Notes under the pieces: model-generated
Databases searched by the model: none
Seen by the model: only the letters and a program-made list of their open reading frames with translations
Told to the model about the DNA's origin: nothing
Part shown: positions 18,002 through 25,897 of the stretch, piece after piece
Layout of the letters: each line of letters begins with the position of its first letter
Position numbering within the stretch: the stretch's first letter is position 1
Translations under genes and position numbers: made by a program
From: Rhizobium leguminosarum bv. trifolii WSM2297
Lineage (GTDB): Bacteria; Pseudomonadota; Alphaproteobacteria; Rhizobiales; Rhizobiaceae
DNA: 64,000 nucleotides
Direction of reading: 5' to 3'
Assembly (NCBI RefSeq): GCF_000271845.1
Contig: NZ_JH719392.1
Span: forward strand, 486,945-550,944

Positions 18002-20407
18002 TCACCGCAACTCAGCAGTAACTCGAAAAATCCCACCGGCCGAGGCGTCCGAGCAGACGACGAAGGTGGAGCCTTCCTGGGCCATGAAGGCGACGTTGCC
18101 GCCGGCTTCGCAGGGGGTGGCGCTCCATTGCAGGATGATGTCGCCATTGTCGGGCAGTTTTTCCGTGGCGATCTTCGTGGCACTTGCCATCCACTCCGTT
18201 GCCGACGGCAGGTGGACGGGGGCGTTCAGCTGTTTCGACAGCCAGGCAGTATAGTTCTGCGCTATGGCAAGCGGCACGTCGTCGGCGGGCTGCTCAGGGT
18301 TGTCGGCATAGGCCTGGGCCGCAGAGGGATCGGAATTGGCGGTGTAATATTGCGCCATTTCCGCGCGGGTGACGGCTTTCGTCTGCATGCAGAAGGATTT
18401 TTCGACCTTCACGGCACCATTGGCTACGCCGAGCATGCCGCCGAGCTCCTTCATCGAGGCGGTCATCAGCCGGACATTATCAAGCGAATAACTTCCGGCC
18501 GGCACGGTTTCGAAGGCAAGGGTCGGCGAGACCGGGCAGAAGCCGCGCGCCGACAGCGCCTCGAGATCGGCAAGGATCGGCTGGTAGGCTGCGACCGCGA
18601 GTTTATAGGCCTCGGCGCTGTAGCGGCCGTCGGCCTCGCCGATCTTCGGCGCGAGGGCGGCAAGCGCCGGATCGGCGGCACCGGCGCGGGTGGCGATCGA
18701 GGCGTTGAGATCGGTGACTTTCTGCTTCAGCGCCGTCGCCTCGTCCTTCGACGCCATAACATCGGCGATGAGAGCGTCGAAAAGTTTGGCGGCGTCGCCA
18801 TAGCCCGATGTCGCGGCCGGCATCTGCCATTGCTCGGCCTTGGCCTTGGCATCCGCCATCAGGCCGCTCGCCTTGGCGACGTCTGGGCTGTCGCCGGCGC
18901 CGATGCGATTGACCGTTTCGCGTTTGGCCGCCGCGTTCTTTTCGGCTGCCGTCAGCGCGGTGAGCGCCTCGGAAAGGTCTTCAAAAGCCGCCTTCGCCGC
19001 GTCGTAGCCGTCGACGGCGCCATGCATCTGCTTGGCGGTGGCACTGTCGGCGGCAGCCTTCATCTTGGTATCGGCCTCGGCAAAACTTGGCGCCTTGTCG
19101 CCGCCCGCAGCCGAAGCGGCGGATTTCGCCTTCTCGGCGCCCTCCTTTGATATGGCGATCAGCGCATTGCCGAGATTGATCGCGGCGGTCTGGTAGCCCG
19201 GAAGGGCTTTGTCGTAATCTTCGTCTTTCAGCAGGGCATCGGCCGAGGTCAGCGCCGCAGCGCCGGTGTCATAGGAAAGCTTCGCCTGGTCGCCGGCAGG
19301 CCGCTCGGGCGCCTTGGCGGCGATCGCCTGCTGTTTGCGGGTTTCGGCCTCCTTCTTCCAGACGCCGACGTCGGCAACCAGCTTCGGATCCGGGGCAAGC
19401 AATTTCGGGATGGTGACGATACCGACGCCGATGCAGATCAAGAGCAGTGCTGCGATCATCGAAATCTTGGCAAGCGTCCATTTTTTCGGTTTTGCCGCCT
19501 CTGGCTGCTGCTGCATGCCGCCGCGCGGATCCCACGCCATCGGCTGGATGCCTGTCGTCACCCGTGTGTATTCGCCGAGCGCATCGGCGCCGGTGCGCGG
19601 GCGCCCGGCCGGGTCGCGGCTCAGCATTCTTTCGACCAGGCTTGCAAGGCCCTCGGGAAAACCGGGGATCAGCACGTCGAGGCGGGGAAAGACATTGGCA
19701 GGATCGAGATGGATGTTTTTCCAGCTCTGCTCGCGCTGGTGCTCGTCTTCCCATACCATGACGCTGTCGAAGACGCTGGCATAGGTCTGGCGCGGCAGGA
19801 AAAGCTTGTAGGCGATCATGCCCATTGCATAGATGTCGAGGGCCGGTGAGGCGGAGAAGGTGCCGCTGGCATAGATCTCCGGCGCCCCGAATTCCGGCAC
19901 ATAGGGCGGGATGATGTGCTCGCCGATCTTCGAGATCAGGTGCAGGTTGCCGATCCTGACCGACAGGCCGGAATAATCCTCGGAGACATAGATGCACTGG
20001 TCGGTCAGTGCATTGTGGGCGTAACCGGCGCCGTGCAGCGTCGCCAGGCCTTCGAGGATGTGGCGGCCGATCTCGGCGGCGCGCTCATAGGCCACCATCT
20101 CGGTTTCGTCGAGATACTGGCGCAGCGTCTTCGACGGCCGCTTCTCGACGATGTAGAAATTGTCGTCTTCCGGCGACGGCGGAATGAGGTCCTCGATTTC
20201 GACGAAGCGCCGTGCCGTCAAAGACTTCGCCTCGTTGATCGAGGTCCAGACCCGCTCGAACCGCGCCTTGTCGAGTTTCAGCGCCACATCGGGGGCGACG
20301 ATGAAGACCGCATGGTCCATCCGCTTGTCCTGGGCGGGATAGACGATGAACTCGTTCTCATAGACCGGCTCGCCGATCGTGTAGCGGGCGATCAGATCAC
20401 TTCTCAT
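18002..20407 (-). CDS. membrane pseudokinase with C-terminal formylglycine-enzyme-like (SUMF1/FGE) domain
   Basis: A protein of 801 residues. Residues about 10-290 have a Ser/Thr kinase fold with an intact GAPE motif (174-177). The catalytic loop, normally HRDLKPSN, reads HNALTDQC (131-138), and the DFG position reads GNL (153-155). The catalytic Asp, Lys and metal-binding Asp are therefore absent. A single transmembrane helix (near 317-338) follows. Next is an Ala/Lys-rich coiled region with repeated helical hairpins (about 350-620), and then an FGE-sulfatase-like domain with FCMQTKAVTRAEMAQYY and HLPSATEWMASATK. Last gene of the serpin/protease run, after a 137-base gap holding two palindromes. 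Probably a signal-binding scaffold. Confidence 0.82.
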   Translation of the reverse strand: MRSDLIARYTIGEPVYENEFIVYPAQDKRMDHAVFIVAPDVALKLDKARFERVWTSINEAKSLTARRFVEIEDLIPPSPEDDNFYIVEKRPSKTLRQYLDETEMVAYERAAEIGRHILEGLATLHGAGYAHNALTDQCIYVSEDYSGLSVRIGNLHLISKIGEHIIPPYVPEFGAPEIYASGTFSASPALDIYAMGMIAYKLFLPRQTYASVFDSVMVWEDEHQREQSWKNIHLDPANVFPRLDVLIPGFPEGLASLVERMLSRDPAGRPRTGADALGEYTRVTTGIQPMAWDPRGGMQQQPEAAKPKKWTLAKISMIAALLLICIGVGIVTIPKLLAPDPKLVADVGVWKKEAETRKQQAIAAKAPERPAGDQAKLSYDTGAAALTSADALLKDEDYDKALPGYQTAAINLGNALIAISKEGAEKAKSAASAAGGDKAPSFAEADTKMKAAADSATAKQMHGAVDGYDAAKAAFEDLSEALTALTAAEKNAAAKRETVNRIGAGDSPDVAKASGLMADAKAKAEQWQMPAATSGYGDAAKLFDALIADVMASKDEATALKQKVTDLNASIATRAGAADPALAALAPKIGEADGRYSAEAYKLAVAAYQPILADLEALSARGFCPVSPTLAFETVPAGSYSLDNVRLMTASMKELGGMLGVANGAVKVEKSFCMQTKAVTRAEMAQYYTANSDPSAAQAYADNPEQPADDVPLAIAQNYTAWLSKQLNAPVHLPSATEWMASATKIATEKLPDNGDIILQWSATPCEAGGNVAFMAQEGSTFVVCSDASAGGIFRVTAELR

Positions 20408-20450
20408 GCACGTGTCCCCCTGCAATCATTGGCATTTCTATTCGCCTGCC

Positions 20451-20500
20451 AGAGCATGATGCCGAAAAGTGTGAGCGGTTTTCGGACGACATCATGCTCT
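20451..20500. repeat. RIME-like palindromic repeat
   Basis: A 50-bp interrupted palindrome with arms AGAGCATGATG and CATCATGCTCT around a GAAAA..TTTTC inner stem. I recognise this sequence type as the intergenic mosaic repeats (RIME-like) frequent in Rhizobium genomes. It lies between the serpin and pseudokinase genes. Confidence 0.7.
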
Positions 20501-20512
20501 AACTCTTTAATG

Positions 20513-20560
20513 TAGAACAGGATGATTGAAGGCCGCCCGGCCTTCAATCATCCTGTTCTA
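20513..20560. repeat. perfect 22-bp inverted repeat overlapping the serpin stop codon
   Basis: The arms at 20513-20534 and 20539-20560 are perfectly complementary over 22 bp with a 4-base loop (GCCC). The right arm contains the last codons and the stop (20544-20546) of the serpin gene. In the mRNA this forms a very stable hairpin right at the end of translation. It may act as a transcription terminator or RNA stabiliser separating serpin from pseudokinase expression. Confidence 0.85.
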
Positions 20561-21728
20561 GGAGCGGGTCGCCGATCAGGCCTGCGGCGAGCAGCAGGCC
20601 GGTCGTTGTATCCCTGAGCGCGAAGGCAAACCGGGCATCGGCGATGACGCGAACGAGTTTCGGATCGATGCTGCGTTCTGACATCGCTGCCGTGGCTGCC
20701 GCCGCCTCCGTGCCGTTTTCGTCAACCTTGATCATGGTCTTCTGCAGGACGCGCGACAAGCGGATGTTTTCCTTGGTGAAACCCGGAAAGGCCGCATCCT
20801 TGACCTTGTCGGGCGCCACGCCCATCGCATTCAACACCGGCATCAAATCACGCCCGTCGTTCAGAGAAAAGCGGGGCAGGAAGATTTCGCCCTTGGCAGC
20901 CTCGAATTTTTCCCCCTGCAGCCAGGAGGTGAGCGCCTGCAGGTCGGCGCCGCCGACACCCTTGCCGGAGCGCGCCGCCACCACCACCATGCTGTAGATC
21001 TCGCCTGAATAGGCAAGGTCGACGGCGGCGAATTTCTCGTCGACGCGGAATTTTTGCCCGTCGCCGGCAAGATGCATCATCGGCACCGAAATCGTCGAAC
21101 CGTCCGGCCGCTGGAAGGCGGCGGCCGGGCTTTCCCTATCGAAGGCGGTCTTCCAGCGCGCCTTGAAGGAGAGCGCCCCGAGGCTGACGAAACCGCCGCC
21201 GGGCGGTGCGTCCAGTATCACGGGAATGGCGCCGCGCGTCGTCTGCTTGACCCAGCCGTTGATGTGCTCGACCGATGCCGGTCCGTCGAGATCCTCGATC
21301 GAGGGCTTGACGTGATGGGTGGCGAGCATGGAGAGCGCGCCGGGGACGAGCAGCAGCTGATCGTCGAAGACGATCGCAACCGCGGTTGCCAAAGGTGCAT
21401 CGGCGGCCGCCGGCTGCTCCGGGGTCATGGCGGCAAGCACCTTCTCCGGCCCCTTTACCTCGCCGCCGAAGCCGAGGCCCTTGGCGATCGAGGCCTTGCC
21501 CTCGGCGGAGGCGCCGAGGCTGGCAAGGCCGAGGGCAGCGGCCAGGCTTGCCGGCGACACCATGATATTGGCAGCACCCTCCTTTGCCAGGGTGCGGTCG
21601 ATGAGTTCGGCGGCAAGCCCGGCCTGGGCGGCAAGCATCGTTTTGCCGTCACCGGCATCGCCGGCATGGCCTGGGGCGAACGTCATCAGAAAAGCGGCAA
21701 GACCCGCCAGCAGAGTGGATTTCGGCAT
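20544..21728 (-). CDS. secreted serpin (serine protease inhibitor, family I4)
   Basis: A 394-residue protein with a signal peptide (MPKSTLLAGLAAFLMTFAPG, cleavage near HAG). The serpin fold shows NIMVSPASLAAALGLASLGA near residue 54, HINGWVKQTTRGAIPVIL near 155 and a C-terminal RFAFALRD. The reactive-loop hinge GTEAAAATAA (339-348) is made of small residues, as in inhibitory serpins. By hinge spacing P1 is Lys-357, with one or two residues of uncertainty. The start at 21728 has GAGGAGG upstream and lies 14 bases after the trypsin-caspase stop, so protease and inhibitor share a transcript. It should form a covalent trap with a trypsin-like protease in the periplasm. Confidence 0.9.
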   Translation of the reverse strand: MPKSTLLAGLAAFLMTFAPGHAGDAGDGKTMLAAQAGLAAELIDRTLAKEGAANIMVSPASLAAALGLASLGASAEGKASIAKGLGFGGEVKGPEKVLAAMTPEQPAAADAPLATAVAIVFDDQLLLVPGALSMLATHHVKPSIEDLDGPASVEHINGWVKQTTRGAIPVILDAPPGGGFVSLGALSFKARWKTAFDRESPAAAFQRPDGSTISVPMMHLAGDGQKFRVDEKFAAVDLAYSGEIYSMVVVAARSGKGVGGADLQALTSWLQGEKFEAAKGEIFLPRFSLNDGRDLMPVLNAMGVAPDKVKDAAFPGFTKENIRLSRVLQKTMIKVDENGTEAAAATAAMSERSIDPKLVRVIADARFAFALRDTTTGLLLAAGLIGDPLLEQDD

Positions 21729-21742
21729 CGGTTCCCTCCTCT

Positions 21743-24262
21743 TCAGCGGATGCGATAGAATCTGGAATCGAACGACCACTTGCCCTGGGCGCCGGTCTCG
21801 TCGTCGCCGACGATCCTCAAGGTGCGGGCGAGATCGTAGACATAGTTGAAGGCGGCGCGCTGGCCGACGAGCGGTGTCGGCACATCCGGCAGGTCGAGCA
21901 CCTCGATCGGCTTGTCGCTGAGGATGGCGACGACCATGCCGACGCCGGCCGGCCCCTCCACCACATATTCGAAACCGGTATAAGGATTGCGCGCATCGGG
22001 CACGACCACAGGCCTTGCCGGATCGAGCCGGTTGTCGCCGCTTTTGGCTGATGGTTTCAGGCCCATCGAGCGCTTGTTCGGGTAGAGCTGGGTCAGCTTG
22101 CCCGAGGCGTCGATATCGACCAGGATCAGGTAACCGGATTTTTTGGTGGAGACGCGCATCGCCACCTTGTCGCCGATGCCGACCGAGGTGCCGGGCAGCA
22201 CGTCGACTGCAACGCCCGCTTCATTGTCGGTCTTCAGCGTGTTTTCGACGGCGGCAACCGGGGTTTTCGCCTCCTCGCCGGTGATGACGTCGCGGCCGAG
22301 CGCATCCGGCTGGCCATAAAATTGCGGCACCGGGGTGAAGCGGCAGTCCTCGGCATGAGTCCGGCAATATTCGTCCGATTTGCGCCGGACATAATCGAGC
22401 AGGGCGGCATTGCTGACATTCGGCTTGTCGGCGGCACGCGCCACGCCATCCTCGACGCCTTCAATGAAGCCGCGGGTGAAGACGCCGATCGGCGGCTTTG
22501 CCTCGCGGTCGACCAGCGCCCACTGGCCTGCGTTGACGGCCGACCAGACCATGGCGTTTTCGCCGCCGAAGGAGAATTTTGCTTCCTTGCCCGATTTGTT
22601 CGGCGGTTCGAGCGCTGCCAGCGCCGGGCCGAGGCAACGCACCGAGCCCGTGGGGGCTGCGACCGCGCTGCGGCTGCCGGGGCCGACATGGCAGGCATCG
22701 ATCAGCAGCGTGACGCGGCGGTCCTTGAGGCTGTTCAGCCGCGCGGCGATTTCTGTTTCGCGGATCTGGTTGGTGACCGTCACTTTGCCGGCCTCGCGCA
22801 GCAGTTTGGCGTCGGCCGCGACAAGCGTCGGGCTCGTCGTCGCCTCGGCGCCCATTTCCTCCGAACCCTGGCCGCTGAAATAGAGAAAGACGCGGCTCCC
22901 GGGCGTCGACTGGCGCACCAACCAGTCGTCGATTTCGGCAAGGATCGCCTCGCGGCTCGCCTTGCGGTTGGTCAGCGTGTGGATCTGTTCCGGGCGGTAG
23001 GCGAGCGTCTTCACCAGGAAGAGCTGCATCGCCTTCACGTCGGAGGCGGAGCCCGTCAGTTTGGCCTCGCGCATTTCGTAATCGTCGATGCCGATCAGCA
23101 GCACACGGTCGCCGGGCGAGCTTTCGATCGCCGGTGTCTGGACAACAGGCGTCTGAACGGCGGGCGCCTGGACTGGGGGTTCGTTGGCGGCGGGGGCGTC
23201 GGGTATTTCGGTCGTGGCGGCAGGCGCGGTATCGCCAGGGGGCGTGGTAATGGCGAGGTTGGCCAGTTTCTGGCCGGACTGCCGCTGTTTTGTGCCGGCA
23301 TCGGTGGTGGTCGAGGCGACCTGATCGCCGGCGGGCGCTTCGATATTGGGGCCTTCGACATTGGGCACATCGCCATCGGTCTTGGCGGCGATCCAGTCGC
23401 GGAAGGCGGCGACGCGGGTATAGACCCCGTAATGCTCGGCCTCGGCGCAGCCGGCACCCCAACTGACGATGCCGAGCTGGATCCAGCTCTTGTCGGGACG
23501 CTGGGCAACCAGCGGCCCGCCGCTGTCGCCCTGGCAGGCATCCTTGCCGCCTTCGGCATAACCGGCGCAGACATTGCGTTCGTCGATCGGGTTCATCCGC
23601 ATCGAGCTGTCGCGATAGGCGGCGCGGCATTCTTCGCGCGCGACGATCGGCAGCTCGACCTCCTGCAGCTCGGTCGGCAGGTATTTATCGTCCCAGCCAT
23701 GGTCGGCCTTGGTGTAACCCCAGCCGGTGACGACGGCCTTGCGGCCGGCGGCCTCGACTTCGTCGTCGGCGACCGAGGCAAGCACTGCCGACTTCGAGAC
23801 GGCCGGTTCGGCAAGCTTGATCAGGGCGATGTCGTTGGCAAAGACCTTGCGGTCGAAATCCTCGTGAATGACAACGTCTTCGACGGCAAGGCCGGGTTTA
23901 TCCGGCCCGTCGACGGAGATGACCTTGTCGATCTTCGATTTGCCTTCGACGATCAAGAGATCGCGGGCGAACAGATCCTGCTTGCCGGAGCGGCCGCTGG
24001 TGACGCAATGGGCGGCGGTCAGGATCCAGCGCGGCGCGATCAGCGAGCCGCCGCAATGGCCGCCGAAGCGGCCGCGCTGTTCGGGATCGGGTGCCAGGAT
24101 CTTCACCTGCCAGGGCCATTCGCCCTTCTTCGCCGCCTGGCCGCCGATGACGCGCCCGCCATCCTCGCCGGCAAAATCCGTATCCTGCTGCGCCAGCACG
24201 GGCGAGGCCAGAAGCAGCACGACAGAGGCAATGGTGAGGATCCGGCTGATCGAGGCGCTCAT
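21743..24262 (-). CDS. secreted trypsin-like protease fused to a degenerate caspase domain and DUF4384
   Basis: An 839-residue protein with a signal peptide (1-24). The trypsin domain (38-292) has a full triad His-85 (LTAAHC), Asp-144 and Ser-247 (GDSGGP), and Asp-241 at the S1 pocket position, predicting Arg/Lys specificity. The zymogen junction Arg-37/Val-38 (VIGG) suits trypsin-type activation. After a Pro/Ala-rich linker (300-384), a C14 caspase fold (385-600) keeps Cys-524 (DACH), but the catalytic His is Gln-465 (YFSGQG). The C-terminus is DUF4384. Its ATG overlaps the preceding caspase stop (ATGA), and the serpin gene follows at once. Confidence 0.9.
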   Translation of the reverse strand: MSASISRILTIASVVLLLASPVLAQQDTDFAGEDGGRVIGGQAAKKGEWPWQVKILAPDPEQRGRFGGHCGGSLIAPRWILTAAHCVTSGRSGKQDLFARDLLIVEGKSKIDKVISVDGPDKPGLAVEDVVIHEDFDRKVFANDIALIKLAEPAVSKSAVLASVADDEVEAAGRKAVVTGWGYTKADHGWDDKYLPTELQEVELPIVAREECRAAYRDSSMRMNPIDERNVCAGYAEGGKDACQGDSGGPLVAQRPDKSWIQLGIVSWGAGCAEAEHYGVYTRVAAFRDWIAAKTDGDVPNVEGPNIEAPAGDQVASTTTDAGTKQRQSGQKLANLAITTPPGDTAPAATTEIPDAPAANEPPVQAPAVQTPVVQTPAIESSPGDRVLLIGIDDYEMREAKLTGSASDVKAMQLFLVKTLAYRPEQIHTLTNRKASREAILAEIDDWLVRQSTPGSRVFLYFSGQGSEEMGAEATTSPTLVAADAKLLREAGKVTVTNQIRETEIAARLNSLKDRRVTLLIDACHVGPGSRSAVAAPTGSVRCLGPALAALEPPNKSGKEAKFSFGGENAMVWSAVNAGQWALVDREAKPPIGVFTRGFIEGVEDGVARAADKPNVSNAALLDYVRRKSDEYCRTHAEDCRFTPVPQFYGQPDALGRDVITGEEAKTPVAAVENTLKTDNEAGVAVDVLPGTSVGIGDKVAMRVSTKKSGYLILVDIDASGKLTQLYPNKRSMGLKPSAKSGDNRLDPARPVVVPDARNPYTGFEYVVEGPAGVGMVVAILSDKPIEVLDLPDVPTPLVGQRAAFNYVYDLARTLRIVGDDETGAQGKWSFDSRFYRIR

Positions 24263-25875
24263 AGCTTGGCTCCGGCGGAGGTATAGAGGACCGTAAATCC
24301 GACGCGGGCGCCCTCGGGCAGGACGTCGCCAAGGTGCCTGGCGATATTGCCGGCGGTGCGGCGCCGGTCGTTCTGCTTCAGGAACTCGACAAGGTCGGGC
24401 ATCGGGCTTTCCGAGGTGACGGCGACCAGCAGGTCGGTGCCGAAAGGTGCGACGACGGAAAGATCGAGGTCGAAATTCTGAGGCATGCCGGCATCGGCAT
24501 CCTTCTCACCGGGATAGAGGAACTGCACGGTTCCATCGCCTGTGACGTCGAAGAGCACCAGCTTGCGGCCAGATAGGTCCGAAACCGTAACGCCGACCCG
24601 CTCGCCTTCGCGATGGACGGTGTCGGAAGGCGTCACACGCACTGTCTGCGGATTAACCTCCGACAGCCGCTTCAGCGTGTCGAGCGCCGCCATCCGGTCG
24701 ACGACGAAAGGCATGTCGCCGGCGCCGATGCCGGAGGCAACGACATCGCCGCCGGCAATCGCCTCGCGTTTTTCCGGATCGAAGACCAGTTCGGCATTGG
24801 CGCCATCCGTCAGCTTGAACGGCGTGACGGCCGGCTCGATGCCCTGCAGCACCGGCTCGGAGCCAAGGGCGGCGACGGCGATCGGCGCGGGCTCGGCCGG
24901 CGGCGGAGTGGTTGATTTCGCTGCCGCCGCTGTCGTGACCGCACCGCCATAATCATAGACGATAGCGCGGTCGAGATCGGTTCCGGGCGGGCTTTCGGTA
25001 AAGATGTTCTGCCGCTGGTCGGTGAACTGATAGACCGCCTGGCGGACATATTCGAAGAGTTCACGGCGGCTGACAGCGCCGTCGCCGTTGCGGTCGGCCG
25101 CCCCTTCGAAGGCGCGAGCGGTGGCATAACTCAGCGCGCCGCGTTTCTGCGGGATGCCGGGAATGGATATTTCGGGCGATTTGGTGTTGTCGTCGACGGC
25201 GGCGAGAAAGGTCAGCCGCTTGAAATCGAAGCCGGTAGAGAGCGCATCCGCCGTCGTCGAAATCGGCGCGAGGTCGTCTTCCTCGATCGTATAGGAGGGC
25301 GCCTGGCGCCAGCTGATCTCGGCGCCGCGCGGATCGACCTCGCGGGTCATGCCGCCGGCGTGGCAGGTATCGGCGATGAAGACAACATCGGCGCCCTTGG
25401 CCTCGAGGTTGCGGATCAGCACCTTGAACTCGTCGCCGAAGATGCGCTCGCGGGAGCCCGGCAGGCGGGTATCGAAACCGGCGAGAACATAGACCTCGTC
25501 GCGGCCGCTCGGTTTCGAGCCCTTGACGCGCTCCGGCTCGCTCGATCCGTGGCCGGCGATGCCGAGCACGACGAGGTCGCCGGCCCCTGCCCTTTCCGTC
25601 ACGGCCTCGATCGCGTGGAAGATGCCTTCGCGGTCGGCAGAGCCATTTTTCAGCAGCGTCATGTCCTCGACGCCGACCGAACGCAGTGAAAGGGAAAGGT
25701 CCTCGGCATCGGCGACGGCGCCATGCAGCGGCGGAACGTTGCGGTAGAGATCGATGCCGATCAGCACCGCCCGGACGGCGCCGCGCTCGGGCGCTTCGAT
25801 CGTCCTTGCCAGGCTGTTGGTGACCGCCAGGGTGAAGAGGGCAAAAGCTGCGGCCATGGAAACGGATGCGGACAT
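24259..25875 (-). CDS. exported caspase-like (C14) protease with EF-hand and DUF4384
   Basis: A 538-residue protein with an N-terminal hydrophobic signal (1-24). The caspase fold has an intact dyad His-109 (GIAGHGSS) and Cys-171 (ADTCHAGG). Residues 261-272 read DRNGDGAVSRRE, a canonical EF-hand loop with acidic residues at positions 1, 5 and 12, so calcium control is plausible. A Pro/Ala linker near 320-340 leads to a C-terminal DUF4384-like domain. The ATG at 25875 has GAGGGGAG upstream. Its stop overlaps the start of the trypsin-caspase gene. Substrates are unknown; the neighbouring trypsin zymogen is one candidate. Confidence 0.88.
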   Translation of the reverse strand: MSASVSMAAAFALFTLAVTNSLARTIEAPERGAVRAVLIGIDLYRNVPPLHGAVADAEDLSLSLRSVGVEDMTLLKNGSADREGIFHAIEAVTERAGAGDLVVLGIAGHGSSEPERVKGSKPSGRDEVYVLAGFDTRLPGSRERIFGDEFKVLIRNLEAKGADVVFIADTCHAGGMTREVDPRGAEISWRQAPSYTIEEDDLAPISTTADALSTGFDFKRLTFLAAVDDNTKSPEISIPGIPQKRGALSYATARAFEGAADRNGDGAVSRRELFEYVRQAVYQFTDQRQNIFTESPPGTDLDRAIVYDYGGAVTTAAAAKSTTPPPAEPAPIAVAALGSEPVLQGIEPAVTPFKLTDGANAELVFDPEKREAIAGGDVVASGIGAGDMPFVVDRMAALDTLKRLSEVNPQTVRVTPSDTVHREGERVGVTVSDLSGRKLVLFDVTGDGTVQFLYPGEKDADAGMPQNFDLDLSVVAPFGTDLLVAVTSESPMPDLVEFLKQNDRRRTAGNIARHLGDVLPEGARVGFTVLYTSAGAKL

Positions 25876-25897
25876 GGCCAAACTCCCCTCGCCCCGG

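Noticed and set aside
22322..24286. 654-codon open frame on the plus strand opposite the trypsin-caspase gene
   Set aside because: It is antisense to a gene with clear catalytic motifs, and its translation is Arg/Gly/Asp-rich without any family pattern. Long antisense frames are common in GC-rich rhizobial DNA.
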